A DNA stretch of 64,000 bases from Mesonia sp. K7 (GCF_003233725.1 NZ_QKQV01000011.1:37929-101928); one strand, 5' to 3'; shown: positions 44,240 through 53,266, counted from the first letter of the stretch. Notes: a model not told the origin generated them from the sequence alone. Program-made: numbers and translations.

Positions 44240-46594
44240 CTAACGGTTGTGTAAGTTTCCAAACTTCAATCCAAAAAAGAAAGTTCTTGGTAAAGCTGGT
44301 CCATAAATGTAAGCAGAATCTCGAGTTGGACCAGTATCAAAATCATTTTGATAACTATTGAACATATTTTTCACTCCTCCAAAAATATTCATTTGTACAT
44401 TTTTTGTAAGGTGAAAGTGTTGTGTAAGTTTGAGGTTAAGGTCATAGAAAGCTTGGCTTTCATTTAGTTGTATAAATCCAGCGTCACTTACAACTTTTGG
44501 GACTGTCATTTTCCCGGTATAGGTTCCTGTAAGGTCAATGCTAGTGTCTTCCCAAGGTTTAAAATTGGTATTTAAATAACCATAAACAGACGGGTTTCTA
44601 ACAAACTCATCTATGGTAACATTCGTTTCTGTAGGGTTTTCTGCTTCGTAAAGTATTTGGGTTTCTTTGTAACGTGATTGTTGGTAAGTTCCGCCAAGCT
44701 GAAATAAAAATTTCGCGGAAGGTGATACACCAATTTCCAAATTTGTGCCAGTAACATAAGCGCCGTTTCCGTTGCGAACTTCCTCAAGAATAGAACCGTT
44801 AGATAAACTCGAGCCTGTGCTTACCGTTGTAAAAGGATTTTTTAAATCGGTATAAAAACCTTCCAGTAAAAAATTGGTTTGTACTTTTTTGTATTCTTTA
44901 GCATAGTTGAGTGAAAAAGTATAGGCATCTGAAAACTCAGTGGTTAAATCATTTGAAAGAATAACAAATTTTGGTTCACCGCCAACAGCAGAAATATGCA
45001 AATCTTCATTGAAAGCTTGCGGTGCTCTAAAACCTCTTGCATAACCACCTCTAAGCTGAAAATCATCGTTTATTTTGTAACCTAACGTAAGCCTAGGACT
45101 CAATACCGTTTCTTCTATTGCAGAAGCTCGCTCTATTTGCTGAATTTTATATAAACCATCTACTTTTATGTGATCTAAACGAGCGCCTAGTAAAGTTGTA
45201 AATTTTTTGCTGGGTTTCCATTCGTATTGGGCAAATGTTCCAAAGGAATTCACCGATTGGTCGATAAGCCTATTATAACCAGCAATGTTGTCTTCTGTGC
45301 TACTGTGGTTGTATTCTGAACCGAGAGTAAGCATATCATTATTAGAAAAGTGACGTGTAAATTGTGAGCCTACTAAAAAAGCCAAATCATTGGTTTTTCC
45401 GTAAGCGTTGGCAGCAACAATTGAATCTTGTAAAGTTCTTCCGCCACCAAGTCCGCCGTAATAGCTTTTTCTATCGGTATGTTGTGCCGAAGTATACACC
45501 GAAAAGTAATTGGTTTGGTTTTTATTATTGATTTCATAAGTCAAACCGCCAAGATAAGTATCGTGGTGAAGCTCTTCGGTAATATCGGTGAGATGTGGAG
45601 CCAAATCAAGTTTGTTTCCGCCACGACGGTATTCGTCTAAAGCAGTAAGATCTATAGAAATTTTACTGTTTTCGTTAGGTTTTAGGTAAGCTTTTGCTCC
45701 TAAACTCGTGTTGGTAAGTTCTGTAATTTCAGAAAAACCATCACGATTGGCGTCATAACTGTCACGGTTGCGATTCATTCCAAAAAAGGTAATTCCGCTG
45801 TTGAGGTCTTCGCTTACCACAGAAGCATTGAGGTTAAGTGTTCTATCGACCGATGTTCCGTCGATGAGACCCATATTTCCGATAACTTCCCAAGAATTTA
45901 AAATAGGTTCTTTGGTGATGATATTTATAGTCCCGGCAATGGCATTTGAGCCATATAAAGCCGAGCCACCGCTTCGTACAACCTCAATTCTATCTAAAAT
46001 AGAAGTAGGAATTTGTTCTAGTCCATAAACACTATTGAGTGCACTAAAAACCGCTCTGTTATTAATAAGTACCTGTGTGTAAGCTCCTCCTAAACCATTT
46101 AATCGCACTTGCGTGAAACCACAATTCTGACAGTTGGTTTCTACTCTTACGCCAGGTTGAAAATTAAGACTTTCGGCTACCGAAATAGATTGTGTGGCAT
46201 TAAATAACTTTTCGTCTAAAACATTTACCACGACAGGCGTTTCTTGTCTGTTTACTCGGTTTCGGGTCGCGCTAATTACAATTTGCTCTAAACCTAATAA
46301 ATCTTCTTCTAACACAAAATCAAGGTTTTTGTTAAAATAGTCTTGAGTGTTTATCACCTTACTAATGCTTTTAAAACCAATTGCTTGTACTTGTATTTCA
46401 TGGGTTCCTTCAGTTAGTTTTATTTGATAGTTGCCGTTGATATCTGCAGCTGTTCCTATCGTTGAGTTCACCACGGTAATATTTGCAAAAGGAACAGGCT
46501 GATGCTTGTGAGATATTGAACCACTCAATAAAATACTTTCTTGTGAAAGGGTAAGTAATGGTATAAAAATCAATATATATTTGACAAGTTTCAT
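44240..46594 (-). CDS. TonB-dependent receptor for a metal or metal chelate
   Basis: A 784-residue outer-membrane receptor. A signal peptide (MKLVKYILIFIPLLTLSQES) is followed by a carboxypeptidase-regulatory-like domain (residues about 20-95), a plug with VETNCQNCGFTQVRLNGLGG, which has an unusual CxxC, and a beta-barrel ending in FFFGLKFGN. TonB receptors import siderophores, haem, cobalamin or metals. It diverges from a DtxR-type regulator and is followed 4 bp later by a thioredoxin. A dyad over its -7 promoter element suggests metal-dependent repression. The ligand is not identified. Confidence 0.92.
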   Translation of the reverse strand: MKLVKYILIFIPLLTLSQESILLSGSISHKHQPVPFANITVVNSTIGTAADINGNYQIKLTEGTHEIQVQAIGFKSISKVINTQDYFNKNLDFVLEEDLLGLEQIVISATRNRVNRQETPVVVNVLDEKLFNATQSISVAESLNFQPGVRVETNCQNCGFTQVRLNGLGGAYTQVLINNRAVFSALNSVYGLEQIPTSILDRIEVVRSGGSALYGSNAIAGTINIITKEPILNSWEVIGNMGLIDGTSVDRTLNLNASVVSEDLNSGITFFGMNRNRDSYDANRDGFSEITELTNTSLGAKAYLKPNENSKISIDLTALDEYRRGGNKLDLAPHLTDITEELHHDTYLGGLTYEINNKNQTNYFSVYTSAQHTDRKSYYGGLGGGRTLQDSIVAANAYGKTNDLAFLVGSQFTRHFSNNDMLTLGSEYNHSSTEDNIAGYNRLIDQSVNSFGTFAQYEWKPSKKFTTLLGARLDHIKVDGLYKIQQIERASAIEETVLSPRLTLGYKINDDFQLRGGYARGFRAPQAFNEDLHISAVGGEPKFVILSNDLTTEFSDAYTFSLNYAKEYKKVQTNFLLEGFYTDLKNPFTTVSTGSSLSNGSILEEVRNGNGAYVTGTNLEIGVSPSAKFLFQLGGTYQQSRYKETQILYEAENPTETNVTIDEFVRNPSVYGYLNTNFKPWEDTSIDLTGTYTGKMTVPKVVSDAGFIQLNESQAFYDLNLKLTQHFHLTKNVQMNIFGGVKNMFNSYQNDFDTGPTRDSAYIYGPALPRTFFFGLKFGNLHNR

Positions 46595-46616
46595 TTTATA
46601 TTTAACGAAATTAAAA

Positions 46617-46632
46617 TTTAGGCAAATCTAAA
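46617..46632 (-). promoter_or_regulatory. TonB receptor promoter overlapped by a DtxR-type dyad
   Basis: On the minus strand, TAGATTTG (46630-46623) is a -7 match with the start site about 46616, some 22 bases before the receptor ATG. The dyad TTTAG-gcaaat-CTAAA (46617-46632) covers it, so repressor binding would block RNA polymerase. It resembles DtxR/IdeR half sites (TTAG/CTAA). The divergent gene encodes such a regulator. Confidence 0.5.
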
Positions 46633-46656
46633 AATATATTTTTAATAAAAAAAATG

Positions 46657-46664
46657 TATTTTTG
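46657..46664 (+). promoter_or_regulatory. Putative -7 element of the dtxR-type gene
   Basis: TATTTTTG, a match to TAnnTTTG followed by C, 20 bp upstream of the regulator ATG. The receptor dyad is about 40 bp further upstream. Confidence 0.4.
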
Positions 46665-46683
46665 CTTCATCTAAAAAGTAACT

Positions 46684-47337
46684 ATGACTCTATCGGAAGA
46701 GAATTACCTAAAAACGATTTTTCATTTAGAAAAAGAATATAAAGATGGTGTGCCCACCAATGCAATTGCTCATGAAATGCATACCAAAGCTTCATCGGTT
46801 ACCGATATGATAAAACGTTTGGCAGAAAAAGATTTGATGGTTTATAAAAAATACCAAGGAGCTAAACTTTCTGATTCAGGACGAAAACACGCGATTAAGA
46901 TTATTAGAAAGCATCGTTTGTGGGAATGTTTTTTGGTAGATAAGCTCAATTTTAACTGGGATGAAGTTCATGAAGTGGCAGAACAATTAGAGCATATCAA
47001 ATCTGAAAAACTAATCTTAGAACTAGATAAGTTTTTAGAATATCCAAAAACAGACCCACACGGTGATCCTATTCCCGATCAAGACGGTCATATTGCGGTG
47101 ATTCAAAAGCGAGTACTTGCAGAACTCCAGAGAGGAGAAGAAGGCATTTGTGTAGGAGTAAATGATTCTTCTTCGGCATTTTTACAGTATTTAGATAAAA
47201 ATAATATTGCTTTAGGGAAGAAAATAAAAATTGAAGATAAAGAAGAGTTCGACAATTCTTTGGTGATACAAGTAGAAGGAAAAAAAATGACTATTTCTGG
47301 CTTAGCAGCCAATAATTTATACATAAAAAAGATATAA
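46684..47337 (+). CDS. DtxR/MntR-family metal-dependent repressor
   Basis: A 217-residue regulator: an N-terminal winged-helix (MTLSEENYLKTIFHLEKEY, TNAIAHEMHTKASSVTDMIK), a dimerisation domain with metal-ligand residues (WECFLVDKLNFNWDEVHEVA, DPHGDPIPDQDG), and a C-terminal SH3-like FeoA domain. It represses uptake genes when bound to Fe2+ or Mn2+. It forms an operon with the ZIP transporter (ATG one base after its stop) and diverges from the TonB receptor. Metal preference (iron versus manganese) cannot be decided from the sequence alone. Confidence 0.93.
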   Translation: MTLSEENYLKTIFHLEKEYKDGVPTNAIAHEMHTKASSVTDMIKRLAEKDLMVYKKYQGAKLSDSGRKHAIKIIRKHRLWECFLVDKLNFNWDEVHEVAEQLEHIKSEKLILELDKFLEYPKTDPHGDPIPDQDGHIAVIQKRVLAELQRGEEGICVGVNDSSSAFLQYLDKNNIALGKKIKIEDKEEFDNSLVIQVEGKKMTISGLAANNLYIKKI

Positions 47338-47338
47338 T

Positions 47339-48163
47339 ATGATACAAGATATTGTAAGTTATTTTGAAACTCTAGATCCTGTTTTGGCAGCACTTTATGC
47401 AACGCTTTTTACTTGGGGTCTCACTGCTTTAGGAGCATCGTTGGTATTTGTGTTTAAGAGTGTTAATCGTGCTCTTTTTGATGGTTTACTGGGTTTTACA
47501 GGAGGCGTTATGGTAGCGGCAAGTTTTTGGAGTTTGCTTTCCCCAGCTATCGATATGAGTCCAGGAGAAGGCTTTGAAAAAGTAGTACCTTCGTTTGTTG
47601 GCTTTTTTCTTGGTGCTTTATTTCTGTTTGGTTTAGACAAGGTTTTACCGCATTTACACATTAATTTTAAGATGAGTGAGAAAGAGGGTATCAAAACACC
47701 TTGGCATAAAACTACCTTATTAACGTTGGCAATCACATTACATAACATACCTGAAGGTTTGGCGGTTGGTGTTTTGTTTGGAGCAGCAGGATTGGGAATT
47801 GAAGGAGCAACGATTGGTGGAGCTGTTGCTTTGGCAATGGGAATTGGGCTACAAAACTTTCCAGAAGGCTTTGCCGTTGCAGTTCCGTTGAGACGACAAG
47901 GTTTAAGCCGATTTAAAAGTTTTAATTACGGACAGTTATCAGCAATCGTAGAACCAGTTGCTGCGGTTTTAGGAGCTTATGCCGTGATGACTTTTCAACC
48001 TATTTTGCCCTACGCTTTGGCATTTGCTGCTGGAGCAATGATTTTTGTGGTGGTAGAAGAAGTAATTCCTGAATCTCAACAAGCCAATTATACAGATATC
48101 GCAACGATGGGTTTTATCTTAGGTTTTTTAATTATGATGACATTAGATGTTGGTTTAGGTTAA
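47339..48163 (+). CDS. ZIP-family metal transporter
   Basis: A 274-residue membrane protein with about eight helices and the ZIP metal-site motifs HNIPEGLAVGVLFGAAG and NFPEGFAVAVPLRRQG. ZIP proteins bring Zn2+, Fe2+ or Mn2+ into the cytoplasm. It follows the DtxR regulator by one base, so its level likely tracks the same metal. Confidence 0.93.
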   Translation: MIQDIVSYFETLDPVLAALYATLFTWGLTALGASLVFVFKSVNRALFDGLLGFTGGVMVAASFWSLLSPAIDMSPGEGFEKVVPSFVGFFLGALFLFGLDKVLPHLHINFKMSEKEGIKTPWHKTTLLTLAITLHNIPEGLAVGVLFGAAGLGIEGATIGGAVALAMGIGLQNFPEGFAVAVPLRRQGLSRFKSFNYGQLSAIVEPVAAVLGAYAVMTFQPILPYALAFAAGAMIFVVVEEVIPESQQANYTDIATMGFILGFLIMMTLDVGLG

Positions 48164-48181
48164 AATGTTTACTTTTATCTT

Positions 48182-48561
48182 ATGAAAACAATTTTTTACA
48201 ACCTTACTCTGTTTTTTTCGCTTTAAGCGGATTCTCTCAAGATACTGAAAAACTCTATTTGGGAGATACTTATTTTTTACAAAACGGATATGTCATCGAT
48301 TTTGTTGAAGTAACCGAAGATTCGCGTTGTCCTTCTGATGCTACTTGTGTATGGGAAGGTCAAGCTAGAGCCATTGTGATGCTTTGTAAAGATGGAAAAA
48401 AAGTAACCACAAAAGAGTTGTTGTTTAAAGGAAATAAAGAAGAAGAATTTTCTCATAGTTTTGGAAAAGAAGAAACCAAAATCACCTATAATTTGATGCC
48501 TTACCCAAAACAAAACACCCTTGGAAAACTCGATTATTACCTAGAATTTATTATTGAATAG
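48182..48561 (+). pseudogene. Secreted hypothetical protein, frameshifted in its signal peptide
   Basis: From the ATG at 48182 the frame reads MKTIFYNLTLFFSL and stops at 48224. Adding one T to the seven-T run at 48212-48218 would join it to the downstream frame as a signal peptide ending ALSGFSQ, followed by a mature domain with DSRCPSDATCVWEGQARAI, a conserved Cys pair seen in many Bacteroidota secreted proteins. The mature frame is intact to 48561. So it is broken by a one-base deficit, a phase-variable run, or a sequencing error. A TTG at 48259 would give a product with no signal. It follows the ZIP gene by 18 bp. Confidence 0.75.
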
Positions 48562-48693
48562 TTAATGACAACCACAATTGGTATTCTCACTACCGCAAAC
48601 TTTTTTTGAAGCTGGCTTTTTCCAAAAGAATTTCTGAACGATATAAAAGACCGCAGCGAGAAAGGTGAGTATAACTAAAATTTCTTGTACCAT
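48562..48693 (-). CDS. FeoB-associated Cys-rich membrane protein
   Basis: A 43-residue protein: MVQEILVILTFLAAVFYIVQ forms one transmembrane helix, followed by basic residues and a C-terminal Cys/His tail VCGSENTNCGCH. This matches the FeoB-associated Cys-rich membrane protein family. It starts one base after the feoB stop and probably assists Fe2+ passage, with the Cys/His tail perhaps binding iron. It stops immediately next to the stop of the convergent pseudogene. Confidence 0.88.
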   Translation of the reverse strand: MVQEILVILTFLAAVFYIVQKFFWKKPASKKVCGSENTNCGCH

Positions 48694-48694
48694 T

Positions 48695-50794
48695 TTATTT
48701 TAAAATTTGATAAGCTGCAAAAGCAAACACATAAGCGATCCCAGACATAAAAACCAATTGTAAAATGGGCCATTTCCAGCTGTTGGTTTCTTTTTTTACA
48801 ATTGCCAAGGTACTCATACACTGCATCGCAAAAGCATAAAAAAGCAATAAGCTTATTCCGCTTGCAAAATTAAAAAGTGGACCGCCCAAAACAGGATTTC
48901 TCTCTTTTGCCATTCGCTCCTTTATGGTGTTTTCTTCTTCGCTTCCAACACTATAGATAGTAGCTAAAGTCCCTACAAAGACTTCTCTTGCGGCAAAAGA
49001 ACTTACAATAGCAATGCCAATCTTCCAGTCATAACCTAAAGGAGCTACAACAGGTTCTATAGTCTTTCCAGCAATCCCAATATACGAATTTTCAAGTTTT
49101 AAAGATGCTACCTCGTTTTCGAATTCTTCTTGACTAAGCGAATCGCCATATTGTTCGGCGATTATTTCTTCGGCATTACTACAATCATCGCACGGTCCAA
49201 AACTTGCTAACACCCATAAAATAATAGAAATGGCTAAAATAATTTTTCCAGCACCAAACACAAACGATTTTGTCTTTTCAACTACATTTAAAGCTACGTT
49301 TTTAAATAGAGGTAACTTATAATCAGGCATTTCGATCACAAAATATTTTTTACTTCTAATTTTTAGAATTTGATTTAATACCCAGGCCGAAAGTATAGCT
49401 GCTGCAAAGCCTAATAAATAAAGTGCCATTAATACCAAACCTTGAACATTAAAAAAGCCTAAAAACCTTTGGTCTGGAATCACAAGAGCAATAATGATTA
49501 GATAGACCGGGAGTCTCGCCGAGCAAGTCGTAAAAGGAACCACCAATATGGTAATGAGTCGCTCTTTCCAACTTTCGATGTTACGGGTTGCCATCACAGC
49601 AGGAATCGCACAAGCAGTACCTGAAATTAACGGAATAACACTTTTTCCGCTAAGGCCAAATTTACTCATGATTTTATCCATCAAAAAAACCACACGGCTC
49701 ATATAACCGGTTTCTTCCAGAATAGAAATAAACAAAAATAAAAAGGCAATTTGTGGAATGAAGATAACTATACCACCTAAACCAGGAATAATGCCTTCGG
49801 CAATAAGGTCGGTAAACATTCCTGCAGGGAAATGGGTTTGTGCTAGTTCGCTAAGTTTGGCAAAAGACTCATCGATAAAATCCATGGGATAACTCGACCA
49901 ATCGTAAATTACCTGAAAAATAAGTAACAGAATCGCAAAAAAGATGACATAACCCCAAATTCTGTGCGTTAGAATGCGATCGAGTCTTGCTCGAATATCG
50001 GTTGCGGCTTCTATATCTTTAGAAAAACTTTCTTTTAAAACACCATTGATAAATTGATACCTCGCGATAGTTTCTTTTTGTTGAAGACGTTTTAGATCGC
50101 TTTCTTTTTTGGTGTGAAAATCGTGCGTATTGGTAATTTTATTACGGTTGAGCGAACCAAAATTGACATCTTGTGTAATCACCAACCATAATTTGTATAA
50201 ACTTTGGTTAGGAAAGGCGCTTTCTAAACGGCCAAAATATTCTGGATCGATAGAAGAGGCATTTACACAAGGTTTGGTAGAAATAGAACCGTAATTAGTA
50301 ATGAGTTCTTTAAGGTGATCTATCCCAATTTTTTTACGGGCGCTTACTAAAGCAATTTTGGTATTGAGACGTTCTTCTAACTTCTCGATATCTAATTTTA
50401 TCCCTTTTCTTTGCATTCTGTCGGCCATATTAATGACCAAAATAGTTGGGACTTCTAAATCTTTAATTTGCGTAAAGAGTAAAAGGTTTCGCTTTAAGTT
50501 TTCTACATCACTTACCACAACGGCAACATCAGGAAAATCTTTATCGTTTTTGTTTAGCAAAAGCTCGATAACCACACTTTCGTCCATCGATGAAGCGTTA
50601 AGACTATAAGTTCCCGGCAAATCGATAATGTGTGCTTTAAGACCGCGAGGCAATTTGCAAATTCCTTCTTTCTTCTCTACCGTAATTCCTGGGTAATTTC
50701 CCACTTGCTGGTTAAGCCCAGTAAGTTGGTTAAAAACAGAGGTTTTACCAGTATTCGGGTTTCCTATTAGAGCAACATTAATGTTTTTTGCCAT
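48695..50794 (-). CDS. feoB: Ferrous iron transport protein B
   Basis: A 699-residue Fe2+ transporter. The N-terminal G domain has GNPNTGKTSVFNQLTG (G1), DLPGTYSLNA (G3) and NMADRM (G4); helical transmembrane gates (GLSGKSVIPLISGTACAIPA, FTTCSARLPVYLIII) and a C-terminal membrane core follow. It imports ferrous iron, needed under low oxygen or acid. feoA ends 6 bp upstream and the Cys-rich membrane protein follows, giving a full feo operon. Confidence 0.97.
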   Translation of the reverse strand: MAKNINVALIGNPNTGKTSVFNQLTGLNQQVGNYPGITVEKKEGICKLPRGLKAHIIDLPGTYSLNASSMDESVVIELLLNKNDKDFPDVAVVVSDVENLKRNLLLFTQIKDLEVPTILVINMADRMQRKGIKLDIEKLEERLNTKIALVSARKKIGIDHLKELITNYGSISTKPCVNASSIDPEYFGRLESAFPNQSLYKLWLVITQDVNFGSLNRNKITNTHDFHTKKESDLKRLQQKETIARYQFINGVLKESFSKDIEAATDIRARLDRILTHRIWGYVIFFAILLLIFQVIYDWSSYPMDFIDESFAKLSELAQTHFPAGMFTDLIAEGIIPGLGGIVIFIPQIAFLFLFISILEETGYMSRVVFLMDKIMSKFGLSGKSVIPLISGTACAIPAVMATRNIESWKERLITILVVPFTTCSARLPVYLIIIALVIPDQRFLGFFNVQGLVLMALYLLGFAAAILSAWVLNQILKIRSKKYFVIEMPDYKLPLFKNVALNVVEKTKSFVFGAGKIILAISIILWVLASFGPCDDCSNAEEIIAEQYGDSLSQEEFENEVASLKLENSYIGIAGKTIEPVVAPLGYDWKIGIAIVSSFAAREVFVGTLATIYSVGSEEENTIKERMAKERNPVLGGPLFNFASGISLLLFYAFAMQCMSTLAIVKKETNSWKWPILQLVFMSGIAYVFAFAAYQILK

Positions 50795-50800
50795 GGGTTT

Positions 50801-51034
50801 TTATTCTTCGATCAAGTCTATTTCTATGTTTAGAGCAGTCTCTTTTCTAATGGCAAGATGACTTCCGTTGATGTTGATGTACAACGGATCTTTTAAAGGA
50901 GCAATTTGCACCAACTCTACATCGTTGCCTGGTAAACAACCCATTTCGAGCAGTTTTAAAGGAATTACATCAGCAGAGACTTCTTTGATAATGCCTTTCT
51001 GACCTTTTTTTAGATGTGCAATAGTAAGCGACAA
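50801..51034 (-). CDS. feoA: Ferrous iron transport protein A
   Basis: A 77-residue SH3-like FeoA (LKKGQKGIIKEVSADVIPLK, LEMGCLPGNDVELV). It is the small cytoplasmic partner that modulates FeoB. It is first in the feoA-feoB-small protein operon. Confidence 0.95.
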   Translation of the reverse strand: MSLTIAHLKKGQKGIIKEVSADVIPLKLLEMGCLPGNDVELVQIAPLKDPLYININGSHLAIRKETALNIEIDLIEE

Positions 51035-51039
51035 ATTTA

Positions 51040-51069
51040 TTTAGATTGAATTTAAACAGTGCAAAAGTA
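51040..51069 (-). promoter_or_regulatory. feo operon promoter with operator-like dyad
   Basis: On the minus strand, TACTTTTG (51069-51062) is a -7 match. Just downstream, 51040-51056 is a 17-bp near-palindrome (TTTAGATT-g-AATTTAAA, 7 of 8 arm positions), covering the expected transcription start about 51055. Its TTTAG arm recalls the dyad at the TonB receptor, so the same DtxR-type repressor could bind. Fur is the main alternative. Confidence 0.4.
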
Positions 51070-51112
51070 AATTAAAAAAATGGTTTGAGAAAAGATTTGA
51101 AAAGAAATCAAA

Positions 51113-51823
51113 CTAGTCTCGGTCTTCCTCTATTTCTATGAGTGTATAGATATCTTCGATAAGTTGGTTTACTTCATCTGGATTGGTGCCGTCATAAAAT
51201 TTACGGATGCGTTTTTGTGAATCTATCAATGCAAAATTTTCGGTATGAATAAGGTCATATTTTCCTCCATTTCCTTGAGATTTTGCCACACAATATGATT
51301 TTCTGGCCAAATCATAGATTTGTTTTTTGTCGCCCGTCACGAGGTTCCATTTACTGTCGATGACACCTTTTTTTTCTGCATATTTTTTAAGTTTTGCGAC
51401 ATCGTCTATTTCTGGAGTGACGGTATGTGAAAGCAATTTTATTTTAGGATTGTCTTTAAACTCGCGTTGCAATTTTGACATATGCGTAGTCATTTTTGGG
51501 CAAATGGTTTGACAGGTGGTAAAAAAGAAATCGGCTACATAAATTTTGTTATCATAATCTGCTTGTGTAATTGTGTCGCCGTTTTGGTTGATGAGTTTAA
51601 AATCGGCTATTTTATGGAATTTTCTAATTTCTTGTGCCGTAGAATCTACCAATAAGTTATTGACCATACTAGGTTGGTAAATCGGCAAACTAGGTTTTGG
51701 TTTTAGTAACTGATAAATTGCTGTAATGATAAAAACAGAACATACCAAAAGTACAATCCATAAAATTTTATATTTCTTGATGAAATTGAGCACAACAGTT
51801 TTTCTGCAAAAATAAGGTTTCAC
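51113..51823 (-). CDS. SCO1/SenC family copper chaperone-like protein
   Basis: A 236-residue protein with an N-terminal membrane anchor (residues about 20-40) and a thioredoxin-like SCO domain containing the copper-binding TTCQTICPKM (CxxxC) and a distal His in YDLIHTENFAL. SCO proteins help assemble the CuA centre of cytochrome oxidase or handle thiol redox. No oxidase genes are nearby. Three Met/Val starts are possible near the N-terminus; the first Met is used. Confidence 0.9.
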   Translation of the reverse strand: MKPYFCRKTVVLNFIKKYKILWIVLLVCSVFIITAIYQLLKPKPSLPIYQPSMVNNLLVDSTAQEIRKFHKIADFKLINQNGDTITQADYDNKIYVADFFFTTCQTICPKMTTHMSKLQREFKDNPKIKLLSHTVTPEIDDVAKLKKYAEKKGVIDSKWNLVTGDKKQIYDLARKSYCVAKSQGNGGKYDLIHTENFALIDSQKRIRKFYDGTNPDEVNQLIEDIYTLIEIEEDRD

Positions 51824-51897
51824 AGATTTTTATTCCACGAAAGTATGATAAATATATCTTATTGGGGTGCATTTTTTTATATGCCAAGTAAAAAAGT

Positions 51898-51905
51898 TAC
51901 TTTTG
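51898..51905 (+). promoter_or_regulatory. Putative -7 element of rseP
   Basis: TACTTTTG, a match to TAnnTTTG followed by TG, 28 bp upstream of the rseP ATG. Confidence 0.4.
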
Positions 51906-51932
51906 TGCGATTTTTAGATTTAAGAAAAAGAG

Positions 51933-53249
51933 ATGGATCCGTTTTTTATCAAAGCAATACAACTATTACTGAGCTTATCGCTCTTAATTATACTTCACGA
52001 GTTAGGACATTTTATCCCAGCAAAATTATTCAAAACCAGGGTAGAGAAATTCTTCTTGTTTTTTGATGTGAAATTTGCCCTGTTTAAAAAGAAAATTGGC
52101 GAAACCGTTTACGGAATTGGCTGGTTGCCTTTGGGCGGATATGTAAAAATCGCCGGAATGATCGACGAGAGTATGGACAAAGAGCAAATGGCTCAGCCTG
52201 AGCAACCTTGGGAATTTAGAAGTAAACCAGCTTGGCAACGTTTGATAATTATGATTGGCGGTGTGACCGTAAACGTGATCGTAGGTTTCCTTATTTATGC
52301 GATGATTTTGTTTACTTGGGGAAGCGGTTATGTGGCAAAAGAAGATATGCCAAACGGGTTTTCGGTAAGTGAGCATCTAAAATCACTTGGTTTTGAAGAT
52401 GGTGATAAAATTTTGATGGTGAACGGAAAAGATTTCGAAAACCAAATGGATATCAACAAATACATGATGCTTCGTGATGTAGAAACCGTTACGGTAGAAC
52501 ATCAAAACGGAGCTTCAGAAACCATTGGCATTCCTGAAGATATTGGTATGGATTTGTTTAAAAAAGGAGCAATGGAGTCATTTTCTCCTAATGTGAAACC
52601 AATAATAGATTCTGTTGCGCCAAACAGTGTTGCCGAAAAAAGTGGTATTCAGAAAGGTGATTTGATCATTTCGGTAAATAATCAAAAGACAAATACTTGG
52701 TTAGAATTTAACGAAGCCAAACAAAAAGCAGCAGATAACAAATTGGAAATGATGGTTGTGAGAAACGGTAATGAAGAAAAGATCTCTGCGGTTCTAGGTG
52801 AAGATAATACCTTGGGTGTTTTACCTTTTGTAGATATTAAAATTTCTAAAAAGGAGTACAGCATTGGTGAAAGCATTGTTGCTGGTTTTGATAAAGCCTA
52901 TTGGACAATCACTGATTATATCGCACAGTTTAAGTTTATTTTTACGCAAGAGGGCGCTACACAAGTTGGAGGTTTTGGAGCGATTGGTAACCTCTTCCCA
53001 GACGCTTGGAACTGGCCTGCGTTTTGGGAAACCACAGCATTTATTTCTTTAGCATTGGCTTTTATGAATATCTTGCCAATTCCAGCATTAGATGGAGGAC
53101 ATATTATGTTTTTGATGTACGAAATGGTAACCGGTAGAAAGCCAAATGAGAAATTTTTGGAATATGCACAATTGGCGGGTTTCATCTTGTTGATTGCTTT
53201 AGTACTGTTTGCCAATGGAAACGATATCTATCGTTGGCTTTTTAAATAA
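51933..53249 (+). CDS. rseP: RIP metalloprotease RseP (site-2 protease)
   Basis: A 438-residue membrane protease. HELGH at residues 22-26 in LIILHELGHFIPAK is the zinc site, and PALDGGH near the C-terminus supplies the third ligand region. A PDZ domain sits between (AEKSGIQKGDLIISVN). It cuts transmembrane segments of anti-sigma factors to release sigma factors; the membrane-anchored anti-sigma-like protein at 7175-8623 is a conceivable substrate. It is monocistronic, upstream of the tRNA-Asn gene. Confidence 0.95.
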   Translation: MDPFFIKAIQLLLSLSLLIILHELGHFIPAKLFKTRVEKFFLFFDVKFALFKKKIGETVYGIGWLPLGGYVKIAGMIDESMDKEQMAQPEQPWEFRSKPAWQRLIIMIGGVTVNVIVGFLIYAMILFTWGSGYVAKEDMPNGFSVSEHLKSLGFEDGDKILMVNGKDFENQMDINKYMMLRDVETVTVEHQNGASETIGIPEDIGMDLFKKGAMESFSPNVKPIIDSVAPNSVAEKSGIQKGDLIISVNNQKTNTWLEFNEAKQKAADNKLEMMVVRNGNEEKISAVLGEDNTLGVLPFVDIKISKKEYSIGESIVAGFDKAYWTITDYIAQFKFIFTQEGATQVGGFGAIGNLFPDAWNWPAFWETTAFISLALAFMNILPIPALDGGHIMFLMYEMVTGRKPNEKFLEYAQLAGFILLIALVLFANGNDIYRWLFK

Positions 53250-53266
53250 AAAATTTTAAAATATTT

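Noticed and set aside
48259..48561. Native 100-codon gene starting at TTG
   Set aside because: The upstream signal peptide frame fits after adding one T, so the TTG is more likely an internal codon of a frameshifted gene.
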